Shown: positions 51,040-60,905 of the stretch, in pieces
How the letters are laid out: the number at the start of each line of letters is the position of its first letter
Position numbering within the stretch: position 1 is the first letter of the stretch
From: DASUAS01 sp963819475
GTDB lineage: Bacteria > Actinomycetota > Acidimicrobiia > IMCC26256 > DASPTH01
NCBI GenBank assembly: GCA_963819475.1
Contig: CAWFWE010000004.1
Location: 1,302,001-1,366,000, forward strand
Length of the DNA: 64,000 nucleotides
Direction of reading: 5' to 3'
Notes under the pieces: generated by a model
Databases searched by the model: none
Told to the model about the DNA's origin: nothing
Seen by the model: only the letters and a program-made list of their open reading frames with translations
Program-made: the position numbers and the translations under genes

Positions 51040-52419
51040 ATGGCGACGAGCACGACCAGTCTGGGCATTCCGGGCTTCGGGGGAGACGTCCTCACCCCGG
51101 GCGACGGCGGATACGACGCGGCGCGCGCCGTCTTCAACGCCATGATCGACCACCGCCCGGCGATCATCGCGGTGTGCGGCACCGCCGACGACGTGGTCGC
51201 GGTGGTGAACTTCGCGCGCGAGCAGGGACTGCCCATCTCGGTGTACGGGGGCGGGCACGGGGTGACCGGCGCCGCGGTGGTCCACGAGGGAGTGGTCGTC
51301 GACATGCGCGGCATGAAGGGCATCCAGGTCGACCCGGCGGCGCGCACGGTGCGCGCCGAGGCCGGGCTCAACTGGGGCGAGTTCGACGCCGCCACCCAGG
51401 AGCACGGGCTCGCGGTCACCGGCGGCCGGGTGCCCGACACCGGCATCGCGGGCCTCGCCCTCGGGAGCGGCAGCGGCTGGCTGGAGCGGAAGCTCGGCTT
51501 CACGTGCGACAACCTGATCGGCGCGGAGGTCGTGACCGCCGACGGGCGCGTGGTCAAGGCGTCGGCGGACGAGAACCCGGAGCTGTTCTGGGGGCTGCGG
51601 GGCGGTGGCGGCAACTTCGGCATCGTCACCGCGTTCTCCCTGCAGCTGCACCCCATCGGCCCGATCGTGCTGGGTGGGCTCCTCGCGTGGCCGGCACCGA
51701 TGGCGGGTGACGTCGTGCGGTTCTGGCGCGACTTCATCACATCGGCACCCGATGAGGTGGGCGGCGCGCTCGCGTTCATCACCGCACCGCCGGCCGACTT
51801 CGTGCCCGAACCGGTGCGCGGTCATCCCATCGTCGGCTGCGTCGTGTGTTACGCCGGCGACCCCGACGAGGGCGCGCGGGTGATGGCGCCCCTGCGCGAG
51901 TTCGGTCCGCCGCCGCTCGACCTGCTCGGGCCGATGCCGTACACCGCGGTCCAGGACCTCATCACCGAGGCCAATCCGCACGGTCGCCGCAACTACTGGT
52001 CGGCCGACTTCCTCGCCGAGCTCCCGGACGAGGCGATCGACACGTTCGTGGAGCACACGAACAACCCTGTGTCGCCGTTCAGCCAGATGCTCATCATCGC
52101 CGGTGGCGGCGCGATCGCGCGGGTGCCGGAAGATGCGACCGCCTTTGGCGAGCGCAAAGCGCCGTTCAACACGCACTTCCTGTCGATGTGGGAGTCCGAG
52201 GCCGACGACGAGAAGAACATCGCGTACACGCGCACGATCGCGGCGGCGATGAAGCCATGGACAACGGGGCGCGCCTACCTCAACTTCATCGGCGACGAAG
52301 GGCTGCACCGCATCGAGTCGTCGTTCGGCGAGAAGAAGTACGCACGCCTGCAGGCGCTCAAGGCCGAGTGGGACCCCGACAACCTGTTCTGCCACAACCA
52401 GAACATCAAGCCCGCCTGA
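51040..52419 (+). CDS. FAD-binding oxidoreductase with BBE domain
   Basis: Berberine-bridge-type flavoenzyme of 459 residues. The FAD-binding PP-loop region has PISVYGGGHGVTGAAV, in which the His is a likely covalent FAD site, VVDMRGMKGIQVDPAARTVRAEAGLNWGEFD, GRVPDTGIAGLALGSGSGWLERKLGFTCDNLIGAEVVTADG and WGLRGGGGNFGIVT. The C-terminal BBE motif RAYLNFIGDEG and YARLQALKAEWDPDNLFCHNQNI complete it. It oxidises an unknown alcohol or sugar-like substrate with O2. The next gene is convergent. Confidence 0.92.
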   Translation: MATSTTSLGIPGFGGDVLTPGDGGYDAARAVFNAMIDHRPAIIAVCGTADDVVAVVNFAREQGLPISVYGGGHGVTGAAVVHEGVVVDMRGMKGIQVDPAARTVRAEAGLNWGEFDAATQEHGLAVTGGRVPDTGIAGLALGSGSGWLERKLGFTCDNLIGAEVVTADGRVVKASADENPELFWGLRGGGGNFGIVTAFSLQLHPIGPIVLGGLLAWPAPMAGDVVRFWRDFITSAPDEVGGALAFITAPPADFVPEPVRGHPIVGCVVCYAGDPDEGARVMAPLREFGPPPLDLLGPMPYTAVQDLITEANPHGRRNYWSADFLAELPDEAIDTFVEHTNNPVSPFSQMLIIAGGGAIARVPEDATAFGERKAPFNTHFLSMWESEADDEKNIAYTRTIAAAMKPWTTGRAYLNFIGDEGLHRIESSFGEKKYARLQALKAEWDPDNLFCHNQNIKPA

Positions 52420-52433
52420 TTCGCTCGCTCACT

Positions 52434-52479
52434 GCGGGCCGGGATACCCGGCCCGCGGGCGTTCGCTCGCTGGCGAGCG
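52434..52479. terminator. two hairpins between convergent genes, REP-like
   Basis: First stem gcgggccggg with ata loop and cccggcccgc (52434-52456), then cgctcg-ctgg-cgagcg (52464-52479). A 16-bp palindrome of cgccg repeats follows near 52502-52518. Likely bidirectional termination. The first hairpin has the same ata loop and nearly the same stem as the one in the 87-bp repeat array. Confidence 0.6.
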
Positions 52480-52527
52480 GCTGCGCTCGCTCCGCTCGTC
52501 TCCGCCGCCGCGGCGGCGACAGCAAGA

Positions 52528-53721
52528 TCAGGCGCCGTACTTGGCCAGGCGGCCGGCGTTGGCGAGCATGAACGCCATCAGGTCCTTGGTGGGGCGCAGG
52601 CCCAGCGCGCCCTGACGGCACCACCTCTCGCCGAACTGCTCGACGTCGTCGCGCCCGCAGCGCTCGCTCCAGAGGAGGGCGGGCACCGGGTGCCAGGAGT
52701 GCGCGGCCATCTGCGATGGCGTCGAGTGGTCCCCGCTCACCGCGATCACGTCGGGGGACAGGGCGCGCAGGTCGGGTACGACCGCGTCGAGGTTCTCGAT
52801 GGCCTTGATCTTGCGGGCGCGGTCGCCGTCCTCGCCGGCCGAGTCGGTGTACTTGTGGTGGAGGAAGAAGTAGTCGTAGTCGTCCCATGCGCCGCGCAGG
52901 ATGTCGAGCTGCTCGGCGAGATCGGCGGGCCGCCCGAGCACGTCCATGCCGAGGAGCCGGGCGATGCCGCGGTACATCGGGTAGATCGCGACCGCGGCGG
53001 CGCGGAGCCCGAACCGGGTGTCGAAGCCCGGGAGCTCCCGGTGGGTGTCGAAGCCACGGAACAGCACGACGTTCGCCTTGGGATCGTCGGCGAGCACCCG
53101 CCGCACCTGCGCGTCGACTTCGGCGACGAGGTCGGCGGTGCGCTTGGCCTCGGGGTCGAGGGGCTCGGCGGCGAGCGGCGCCACCCCGGTGTGCTGGGGG
53201 TCGGTGTCGCCGAGGCGCGGGTCGAGCCCGGCGCCGCGCAGCACCACCAGCACTCGGTGCTCGCGCTCGTGGCGGAAGGACACCTCGACGCCGGGCAGGG
53301 TGACCTCGGACTGGAGCCGCTCGACGACGACGCGGGCCTCGGGGTCGGGGATGCGGCCGGCGCGCCGATCGGTGATCGCGCCGTCGGCGTCGAGGGTGGC
53401 CAGGTTGCCCCGCGCGGCGACGTCACCGGCGCGCAGCTCGAAGTCGAGGCCGGCGGCGGAGAGCGCGCCGCGCCCGAGCTCGAACTGTTCGGGGTCGTAG
53501 CCGAAGAGGCCGAGATGACCGGGTCCGGAGCCGGGCGTGATGCCGGGGCCGACCGGCTCCACCAGCCCGGCGGTGCCCTCACGCACGAGCTGGTCGAGGT
53601 TCGGGGTGGCGGCCTCTTCGAGCTCGGTGCCGTGCTCGGCGTCGGCGTAGCCGCCCAGGCCGTCCATCACCACGAGGAGGATCTTGGTGTCGGCCGGTTG
53701 GATCAACGGCGTGAGGTCCAT
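52528..53721 (-). CDS. apgM: 2,3-bisphosphoglycerate-independent phosphoglycerate mutase, archaeal type (ApgM)
   Basis: Alkaline-phosphatase-superfamily mutase of 397 residues. The N-terminal metal site ILLVVMDGLGGYAD and the phosphoserine region ATPNLDQLVREGTAGLVEPVGPGITPGSGPGHLGLFGYDP match ApgM, not bacterial GpmI. YFFLHHKYTDSAGEDGD and SGDHSTPS supply further metal ligands. It interconverts 2- and 3-phosphoglycerate. The type is common in archaea and known in some actinobacteria. Confidence 0.9.
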   Translation of the reverse strand: MDLTPLIQPADTKILLVVMDGLGGYADAEHGTELEEAATPNLDQLVREGTAGLVEPVGPGITPGSGPGHLGLFGYDPEQFELGRGALSAAGLDFELRAGDVAARGNLATLDADGAITDRRAGRIPDPEARVVVERLQSEVTLPGVEVSFRHEREHRVLVVLRGAGLDPRLGDTDPQHTGVAPLAAEPLDPEAKRTADLVAEVDAQVRRVLADDPKANVVLFRGFDTHRELPGFDTRFGLRAAAVAIYPMYRGIARLLGMDVLGRPADLAEQLDILRGAWDDYDYFFLHHKYTDSAGEDGDRARKIKAIENLDAVVPDLRALSPDVIAVSGDHSTPSQMAAHSWHPVPALLWSERCGRDDVEQFGERWCRQGALGLRPTKDLMAFMLANAGRLAKYGA

Positions 53722-53751
53722 TCCCTCACGCTAGTTTCCCGCGCTCGGCGC

Positions 53752-56672
53752 TCACGGGGTCGACGGGCTGCCGTGCGCCGCCCGCGCCGCGCGGCGCAGC
53801 CCGGTGATCAACGGCGTGAACGCGCGGGCCGGGATGGGCGGGCTCCAGAGGAACCCCTGGCCCACGGTGCAGCCGAGCTCGTCGAGCGCGATCCACTGCT
53901 CGACCGTCTCCACGCCCTCGGCGACGATGGTGAGGCCGAGGCTGTTCCCGAGGGTGATGATCGCCTCGGTGATCGACCGGTCGTGCGGGTCGTCGGGCAG
54001 CCCGTCGATGAAGGAGCGGTCGATCTTGAGCGAGTCGACCGGGAGCTGCTTGAGGTAGGCGAGCGACGAGTTGCCGCTGCCGAAGTCGTCGACCGCGAGC
54101 CGGACGCCGAGCTCGCGCAGCGCGTGCATCGCGCGCGCCGACGTTTCGATGTCGGCCATCAGCGCGCTCTCGGTGATCTCCAGCGAGATGGTCGACGGGT
54201 CGACCCGCGACGAGCGGATCGCATCGCGCACCATCTCCAGGCCCGACGGCAGCCGGAGCTGCAGTGCCGAGAGGTTCACCGCGAGGAGCGGCCAGTCGCC
54301 GGAGTCGAACACACGCGTCAGCGCCCGCAGCTCCGTGAGCGCGCGTCGAGCGCCCAGGTGCCGATGGCCACGATCATCCCCGTCTCCTCGGCCACGGGGA
54401 TGAAGTCCGACGGGAGCACCACGCCGTGGCCCTCCCGATGCCAGCGCAGCAGCGCCTCCGCCCCCACCACGTGGCCGTCGGCCAGGCGGACGATCGGCTG
54501 GTACAGCAGCTCGAGCTCGTCGCGCTCGATGGCCTGGCGGAGCGCGGTCTCGAGGTCGAGGCGCGCCGCGACCCGTTGCTGCAGCTCGTGGCTGAACAGC
54601 TCGATGCGGGCCCGGCCGAGGTCCTTGGCCCGGTACATCGCGGCGTCGGCGTCGCGTAGCAGCTGCTCGGCGGACGAGCGGTGGTCGCCGATGGCGATGC
54701 CGACGCTCGTGGTCGCGTACAGCTCCCGGCCCGACAACGGGATGGGCTCGTGGAGCGTGGTGACGATTCGCTCGGCGAAGTCGACGGCCTCGCTCACGTC
54801 GTGGATGTCCTCCCGTACGATCACGAACTCGTCACCGCCGAAGCGGGCGACGGTGTCGGACGCGCGGATCGACGTGGCGAGCCGCCGCGCGACCTCGACG
54901 AGGAGCTGGTCGCCCACGACGTGGCCCAGGCTGTCGTTCACCAGCTTGAAGCGGTCGAGGTCGAGGAACAACACCGCGACGTGGCTGCCGGTGCGGTCCG
55001 CGCGTGCCAACGAGTGCGAGAGCCGGTCGACGAGCAGCAGCCGGTTCGGGAGCCGCGTGAGGTCGTCGTGGAGCGCCTGGTGCGCGAGCGCCTCCTCGGC
55101 GCGTTTGCGGTCGGTGATGTCGCGCACCTGCACGAAGTAGTAGCCGGGCGCGTCGTCGGTGTCCTGCACGGCGGTCATGTCGATCAGCACCGACACGATG
55201 CTCCCGTCGGCGCGCACCATGCGGTGCTCGCGCTTGTAGAACGGGGCGTCGCCGCGCAGGATGCGCTCGATCCCGCTGCGCGCGCTCTCGCTCTCGGCCG
55301 GGTGCAGGAACTCGAGGGGACGACGACCGAGGAGCCGGTCGACGGGGTGCCCGAGCAGGTCGGCCAGCGCCGGGTTCACCGACGTGAAGGTCTGCTCGAG
55401 GTCGAGGACCGCGAGCCCGAACGGCGATCGCTCGAAGCCCTGCCGGAAGCGTTCCTCCGCCTCGGTCCGCTCCGCCTGGGCCTGCCGCCGGTCGGTGATG
55501 TCACGGATGTTGGCGACCCACCCGCCGACGGCGGGCGTGTCGTGCATGTCGGTCAGCACCTCTTCGGTCCAGCGGTACGACCCGTCGGCGACCCGGAACC
55601 GCCACTCGACCGTCGCGGTGCCGGTGCGCGCCACCGTCTCGCGCACCGTCTCCCGGTGGCGCTCGACGTCGTCGGGGTGGATGAAGTCGCGTCCGGGACG
55701 CCCGACGATCTCCTCCGGCCGGTAGCCGAACCGCTCGACCGCGGGGCTGGCATAGGCGACGATCCCGTCCTCGTCGAGCACCAACGCGACGTCGGCCGAT
55801 CGCTGCACCAGCGAGCGGAACCGTTCCTCGGAGCACGCCAACGCATCGCGCGCCGCCACCAGCTCGGTGACGTCACCGGCGATGCACGACATGCCGATCA
55901 CGGTCCCACCGGCGTCGAAGAGCGGCGAGATGGTCTCGACCACATCGACGAGGGCGCCGCCGCGCTGTCGGCGCGAGGTGAGCAGGTTCGAGGTGTCGCG
56001 ACCAGCACGCGCTGCGCCGAGGCCGCGGTGCAGCTCGTTGCGGTGGTCCTCGGGGACGATGATCGCGAGGTGGCAGCCGATCGCCTCGTCAGCGGGATAG
56101 CCATAGAGCGCTTCGGCGCCCGCGTTCCACGACTCGATGGTGCCATCGACCGACAGGCGCAGGATCGCATCGCTCGAGGTCTCGACGATCGCCGAGAGCG
56201 TGCGCATGCGGTCCTCGGCGGCCTTGCGCTGGGTGATGTCGCGGAACGACGACACGATGATGTCGCCATCGTCGCCGTCGGGCACCGGCCGCACATCGAT
56301 CTCGATCCAGACGCGCTCGCCATCGGCGCGGAGCAAGCCGACCACCTGGTTGACGACCGGCTGCCGCGTGCGGCGCACCCGTTCTGCCGGGGACTCGGTG
56401 CGCCGGTCGTCGGAGCCGTGCTCCGACTGCGGCGCCATGCGCACCTCCGCCCGTTGCATCACTGCGGCGAACGGCATGCGCCGCAACTCGTGATGCGGGA
56501 TGCCCAGGATGCGGGAGGCGCTGAGGTTGCAGTCGAGCACGCGACCGGAGCCGTCCCACAGGATCAGCCCCTCGCCGAGCGCGTCGATCACGGCGCGGGA
56601 TCGATCCTCCGTCGCCGCGACGATGCGGTCTGCGTCGTCGCTCTGGAACTCCCTCATGCTGCCGATCCCCAT
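53752..56672 (-). pseudogene. multi-PAS GGDEF-EAL cyclic-di-GMP protein, frameshifted
   Basis: About 973 residues: four PAS domains (residues ~20-540, with SFRDITQRKAAEDR, the WNAGAEALYGYPADEAIG region and WVANIRDITDRRQA as typical boundaries), then GGDEF with an intact RFGGDEFVI at about 612, and EAL with GAEALLRW near 742 and, in the second frame, NLSALQLR, ISLEITESALM, VDDFGSGNSSL, KIDRSF and AEGVET. The frame slips by -1 near 54333-54341 in a gcgcgc run; adding one base restores DAALTELRAL. All catalytic motifs are intact on both sides, so a real product could both make and degrade c-di-GMP. Confidence 0.88.
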
Positions 56673-56722
56673 CCTGCCCTTTGGTTGGGTATCGGACCGG
56701 CGCGCCGCGGTCTTGACCGGCC

Positions 56723-57440
56723 TCAGCGGAGAGAGAACACCACGGTGGCCGACACCGACAACACCTGGCTGCCCGGCTGCACGGGCGTGCCGGCGGCACG
56801 GTCCGCCGCGGCCCCCGAGTAGGAAAGGGGCTGCGCGGCGGTCGTCTCGGAGATCGACTGCACGTCACCGACCTCGACCTCGGCCCCGCCGGCCAGCTGC
56901 TCGGCCTGGGCTCGGGCTCGCTTGGTGGCCTTGGTCCGGGCGGCGGCCAGGAGCTTGCTGTCGTCGTCGATCGAGAACGTGATGCCCTGGACCCGGATGG
57001 CGTCGCCCGCCTGGTCGGCGGCGGCGTCGACGATGCCGCCCGCCCCGGCCAGGTCGCGGATGCGGGCGGTGACGGTGTTGGTCGCCTCGTACCCGGTGAT
57101 GCGGCCGTGGTCGTCGAACACCGGCTGCACCGAGAGGTCGCTGGTCTGGATGTCCTCGTCGGCGACCCCGGCCCCGTGGAGCACGTCGATCACCTTCTGG
57201 GCCCGGTCGGCGATGGTCCGCAGCACGTCGGTCGCGCTCGGCGCCGCGGCCCGACACGCCCAGCGTGAGGTCGGCGACGTCGGGCGTCCCCCGGACCTCG
57301 CCGGTCCCCACCACCGTGATGGTGCGCATGCGGCCGGCGGTAGCGGCCCCCGCGGCGCCGGTGCCCACCCCGAGCACGAGCGCCGCGGCGACGCCCGTCG
57401 CCAGCAGTGCGAGAGACGGGATGAGCAGGCGCTTCGCCAT
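56723..57440 (-). pseudogene. SIMPL domain secreted protein, frameshifted
   Basis: Exported SIMPL (DUF541) protein, about 238 residues. The signal peptide is MAKRLLIPSLALLATGVAAA, then MRTITVVGTGEVRGTPDVADLTLGVSG. After a +1 change near 57255 it continues with VLRTIADRAQKVIDVLHGAGVADEDIQTSDLSVQPVFDD and YEATNTVTARIRD, the ATKRARAQAEQLAGG block and a last strand SVSATVVFSLR. Removing one G in the ggg run gives SAAAPSATDVLRT. ATG 57440 follows aggaggatcc. Role unknown (periplasmic or outer-surface in relatives). Confidence 0.86.
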
Positions 57441-57510
57441 GGATCCTCCTGGGTCGGGTGCCTGATTCGACGGTGGGGCGACGGCCCTGGTTCCCGTACG
57501 CTGGCCCGCC

Positions 57511-58299
57511 GTGACCGGTCCGGGATACGTGTTCGAGGTCGACGGCGACATCGCGGTGCCCACCGACCTGGCCCGTGGCCCGTGGTCGCCGCAGGCGCAA
57601 CACGGCGGGGCGCCCTCGGCGCTCCTGGCCGGGCTGCTGGAGGGGTTCGAGGCCGGTCCCGCCACCTTCCCGGCCCGCTACACCCTCGAGCTGATGCGGC
57701 CGGTGCCGCTCACGCCCCTACGCATCGAGCGCCGCACGATCCGCCCGGGAAAGAAGGTGCAGCTCGTGCAGGGCTCGCTCTTCGCCGGCGAGGTGGAGGT
57801 GGTGCGGGCGACATTGCTCCGGTTGCGGGAGCACCCGGTCGAGTTCGCCACCGAACCGGTCGGCGGCACCGATCGGCCCCTGCCCGCGCCGGGCGCGGCG
57901 GAGCCGCTCGCCGGCAACTGGACCATCGGGACCGGGTTCTGGCACGCGGTCGAGACCAGCCGGGTGCGGGGCGAGTGGGGCGCCCCCGGGCCGGCCGGGA
58001 CGTGGCTGCGCCTGCGGGTGCCGATCGTGGCCGGCGAGGAGCCCACTCCCTTCCAGCGGGTCGCGGCCGCCGGCGACTTCGGCAACGGCGTGGCGGCCGC
58101 GTTCGACCGGGAGCGCTACTCGTGCATCAATCCCGACCTCACCATCAGCCTGCACCGGCTCCCGGTCGGGGCCTGGGTGGGGCTCGACTCGGCCACGTTC
58201 CCGGAGCGGACCGGGATGGGGGTCGCGGAGAGCGTCCTCCACGACGAGCAGGGTCGCATCGGGCGGGCCATCCAGACCGTGCTCATCGAAGCGCTCTGA
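57511..58299 (+). CDS. acyl-CoA thioesterase family protein
   Basis: Double-hotdog thioesterase of 262 residues. The N-terminal hotdog has QAQHGGAPSALLAGLLEGF, ARYTLELMRPVPLTPLRIERRTIRPGKKVQLV and GSLFAGEVEVVRATLLRL; the second contains FGNGVAAAFDRERYSCINPDLTISLHRLPVGAWVGLDS and VAESVLHDEQGRIGRAIQTVLI. Typical for TesB-like or 'thioesterase family protein' of actinobacteria. It hydrolyses acyl-CoAs. GTG at 57511; divergent from the SIMPL gene. Confidence 0.88.
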   Translation: MTGPGYVFEVDGDIAVPTDLARGPWSPQAQHGGAPSALLAGLLEGFEAGPATFPARYTLELMRPVPLTPLRIERRTIRPGKKVQLVQGSLFAGEVEVVRATLLRLREHPVEFATEPVGGTDRPLPAPGAAEPLAGNWTIGTGFWHAVETSRVRGEWGAPGPAGTWLRLRVPIVAGEEPTPFQRVAAAGDFGNGVAAAFDRERYSCINPDLTISLHRLPVGAWVGLDSATFPERTGMGVAESVLHDEQGRIGRAIQTVLIEAL

Positions 58300-58326
58300 T
58301 GCGATGAAGGAGCGCGGGGTGCGGGC

Positions 58327-58413
58327 CTAGCGGCGGCCCGAGTTCGGGCGCTTGCCGTGGTTGGCCTTGTTGCGGCGCGAGCGCAGCTTCCGTTTCGCGG
58401 TCTTCTTGCTCAT
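58327..58413 (-). CDS. 28-residue basic ribosomal protein, bL37-like
   Basis: Tiny gene with a perfect ggaggg 4 bases before the ATG at 58413. The product is MSKKTAKRKLRSRR, then NKANHGKRPNSGRR. The NKANHGKRPN core matches my memory of bL37, a 24-residue protein found in the mycobacterial 50S subunit. Nearly half of the residues are Lys or Arg, typical of small rRNA-binding proteins. It is divergent from ychF and lies among translation genes (rsmI, metG), which fits. Normally missed by gene finders because of size. Confidence 0.82.
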   Translation of the reverse strand: MSKKTAKRKLRSRRNKANHGKRPNSGRR

Positions 58414-58553
58414 GCTTCCCTCCGGAGAAGTCGCCGAGCGTAGTGGAAGCGGTCCGGGGCGAACCCAGCTCGAGCGGTGCACCATGGTCGGGCGGCCGAG
58501 GCTCACGCGCGTCACCGGCTCCGTGCCGCAGGCGTCCCGGTAGCCTGCGAACA

Positions 58554-59618
58554 GTGGAACGTCTCGGCCTGGTGGGCCTCCCCAACAGCGGCAAGTCGAG
58601 CCTGTTCAACGCGCTGACGGGCGCGTCGACAGTGGTCGCGCCGCACCCGTTCTCCACCACCGAGACCGCGGTCGCCCTCGCGCAGGTCCCCGACGAGCGG
58701 GTCGACCGCCTGGGCAAGATGTCGAACTCCAGGAAGCTCGTGTACACCGGCTTCGAGATCGTCGACATCGCCGCGCTGGTGAAGGGCGCGAGCACGGGAG
58801 AAGGGCTGGGCAACCGGTTCCTCGGCTCGCTGCGCGACTGCGACGCCATCCTCTACGTGCTGCGGGCGTTCGAGGCCCCCTCGGTGCCCGGCGACACCGA
58901 CCCGCGCGCCGACCTCGACACGCTGGAGCTCGAGCTGGTGCTCGCCGACCTGACGTCGGTCGAGGGGCGGCTCTACCGTCAGCAGCGGGCGGCGAAGGGT
59001 GACAAGTCGCTCGCGGCGGAGATCGCCGCGCTCCAGCACGCTTCCACCGTCCTGGGCGACGGCGTCCCGCTCTACCGCTCCGACGTCACCGCCGACGAGC
59101 GCGAGCTGCTCGCCCCCGCGTTCCTCCTCACCACCAAGCCCGTGCTCGCCGTCGTCAACATCGGGGAGGACCAGCTCGACCGGGTCGACGAGCTGGTGGC
59201 GGCGGTCGCCGACGGGGTCGAAGCACTGGGCGTGTGCCTGCAGCTCGAGGCGGAGGCCGCGCAGCTCGAACCCGACGCGCGCGCCGAGCTGCTCGAAGGC
59301 CTCGGGCTCGGCGAGGGCGTCGTGCCGCGCGTCGCCCGCGCTGCCTATCACCTGCTCGGCCGGCGCACGTTCCTGACCACGGGCGACACCGAGTCGCGGG
59401 CCTGGACGTTCCGGGCGGGCGCGAAGGCGCCCGAATGTGCCGGGGTGATCCACTCCGACCTCCAGCGCGGCTTCATCCGCGCGGAGGTGATCTTCTGGCA
59501 GGAGCTGCTCGACATCGGCTCGTGGGCCAAGGCGAAGGAGCAGGGGAAGTTGCGCGTGGAGGGGAAGGACTACGAGGTCGTCGACGGCGACGTGCTCGAG
59601 ATCCGGTTCAACGTGTGA
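58554..59618 (+). CDS. ychF: YchF/Obg-like ATPase
   Basis: Obg-family ribosome-associated ATPase of 354 residues. G1 GLVGLPNSGKSSLFNAL is at 5-21, then APHPFSTTE (switch I) and FEIVDIAALVKGASTGEGLGNRFLG (switch II, with DIAALV in place of DIAGLV). The central part has a coiled coil, PVLAVVNIGED stands at the G4 position, and a C-terminal TGS domain reads GRRTFLTTGDTESRAWTF to LEIRFNV. ATP preference is a family property. GTG at 58554 opens directly at the conserved start. Confidence 0.93.
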   Translation: MERLGLVGLPNSGKSSLFNALTGASTVVAPHPFSTTETAVALAQVPDERVDRLGKMSNSRKLVYTGFEIVDIAALVKGASTGEGLGNRFLGSLRDCDAILYVLRAFEAPSVPGDTDPRADLDTLELELVLADLTSVEGRLYRQQRAAKGDKSLAAEIAALQHASTVLGDGVPLYRSDVTADERELLAPAFLLTTKPVLAVVNIGEDQLDRVDELVAAVADGVEALGVCLQLEAEAAQLEPDARAELLEGLGLGEGVVPRVARAAYHLLGRRTFLTTGDTESRAWTFRAGAKAPECAGVIHSDLQRGFIRAEVIFWQELLDIGSWAKAKEQGKLRVEGKDYEVVDGDVLEIRFNV

Positions 59619-59630
59619 CGAGGCGAGACG

Positions 59631-59960
59631 ATGGCGTGGCTCGTGCGCGACGGTGAGGTCCTGGCCGCGGTCGAGGTGGCCGAGACCGCCCGCGCCCGCC
59701 GGCGGGGCCTCATGCACCGCGACGGGTTCGACGGTGCCCTCGTGCTCCGGCCGTGCCGCAGCGTCCACACCGTGGGCATGAAGTTCCCGATCGACGTCGC
59801 GTTCTGCGACGGCGACGGCACGGTGCTCCGCACGAGCACCCTCGCGCCGTGGCGGATCTCGCCCGTCGTCCGGCGCAGCGCGTTCGTGATCGAGGCCGAG
59901 GCCGGCGCGTTCGACCGCTGGCGCCTCACCCGGGGTGACCGGGTGGAGCTGCGGGAGTGA
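59631..59960 (+). CDS. DUF192 family protein
   Basis: Protein of 109 residues of the DUF192 (PF02643) fold: ETARARRRGLMHRDGFDGALVLRPC, then SVHTVGMKFPIDVAFCDGDGTVLR, and a Phe/Glu ending FVIEAEAGAFDRW. Usually such proteins carry a signal peptide; this one has none. Function unknown. It starts 12 bases after ychF and its stop overlaps the rsmI start by four bases. Confidence 0.9.
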   Translation: MAWLVRDGEVLAAVEVAETARARRRGLMHRDGFDGALVLRPCRSVHTVGMKFPIDVAFCDGDGTVLRTSTLAPWRISPVVRRSAFVIEAEAGAFDRWRLTRGDRVELRE

Positions 59961-60820
59961 GTGCACGCGTGCAGGACGGGTCTCCCGGACGCCTCGTGCT
60001 CGTCGCCACCCCGATCGGGAACCTCGGCGACCTCTCGCCGCGGGCGGTCGAGGCGTTGGCGATGGCCGACGTGGTCGCGGCGGAGGACACCCGGCGGACC
60101 CGCGCCCTCCTCACGCACGCCGGCGTGCCCGCCGCCGGGCGGCTCCGCGCCGTCCACGCGCACAACGAGCAGGAGAGCGCGGCCTGGGTCGTCGATGCGG
60201 TGCGGGAAGGCACCGACGTCGCCTACGTGACGGACGCCGGGATGCCCGGCATCTCCGATCCCGGGGCGCGCCTCGTACGCGCCTGCCTCGACGCCGGCCT
60301 CCCGGTGGACGTGGTCCCCGGGCCCAGCGCGGTGCTGACCGCGCTGGTGCTCTCCGGCTTCCCGACCGACCGCTTCGTGTTCGAGGGCTTCCTGCCCCGG
60401 CGCGGCGTCGACCGGCGCGGGCGCATCGCCGCGCTGGTGCCGGAGACCCGCACCGTCGTGTTGTACGAGTCGCCCAAGCGGGTGCACGCGACGCTCACCC
60501 AGCTGCTCGCGGCGTGCGGCCCGCTGCGCGAGGTCGCCGTCGCCCGCGAACTGACCAAGCTGCACGAGGAGGTGTGGCGCGGCCCGCTCGAGCAGGCCGT
60601 CGGGCACGTGGAGCTCACCGAGCCGCGCGGCGAGCACGTGCTGGTGCTCGCCCCCGCGCCGCCGACGCCCGCGGCCAGCGACAGCGAGATCGATGCGCAC
60701 GTGCTGGCGGCGTTGGCGGAGGGACTCTCGACCCGCGACGCCGCCGCCCGCGTGGCGCGCGACCTGACGGTGCCCCGCCGCCGCACCTACGACGCGGCCA
60801 TGCGCCTCAAGCACCGCTGA
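59957..60820 (+). CDS. rsmI: 16S rRNA (cytidine1402-2'-O)-methyltransferase (RsmI)
   Basis: SAM-dependent methyltransferase of 287 residues. It shows LVLVATPIGNLGDLSPRAVEAL, AEDTRRTRALL, AYVTDAGMPGISDPGARLV, VPGPSAVLTALVLSGFPTDRFVFEGFLPR, YESPKRV and AVARELTKLHEEVWRG; all are hallmark blocks. Methylates C1402 of 16S rRNA with RsmH for decoding accuracy. GTG start overlaps the DUF192 stop (GTGA). Confidence 0.96.
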   Translation: MSARVQDGSPGRLVLVATPIGNLGDLSPRAVEALAMADVVAAEDTRRTRALLTHAGVPAAGRLRAVHAHNEQESAAWVVDAVREGTDVAYVTDAGMPGISDPGARLVRACLDAGLPVDVVPGPSAVLTALVLSGFPTDRFVFEGFLPRRGVDRRGRIAALVPETRTVVLYESPKRVHATLTQLLAACGPLREVAVARELTKLHEEVWRGPLEQAVGHVELTEPRGEHVLVLAPAPPTPAASDSEIDAHVLAALAEGLSTRDAAARVARDLTVPRRRTYDAAMRLKHR

Positions 60821-60840
60821 CCTCCTCGACCGGACGAAGG

Positions 60841-60879
60841 TGCGTCAGTTGGCCGCGCATAACGCGGTGAAGCGACGCA
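60841..60879. other. nested hairpin in the metG leader
   Basis: Outer stem tgcgtc (60841-60846) with gacgca (60874-60879), inner ccgcg-cataa-cgcgg (60853-60867). It is placed between the rsmI stop and the metG start, 27 bases before the ATG, and could be a weak terminator or a leader element. Confidence 0.45.
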
Positions 60880-60905
60880 AGTTCGGGCAATAGGGTGGTC
60901 GCCAC

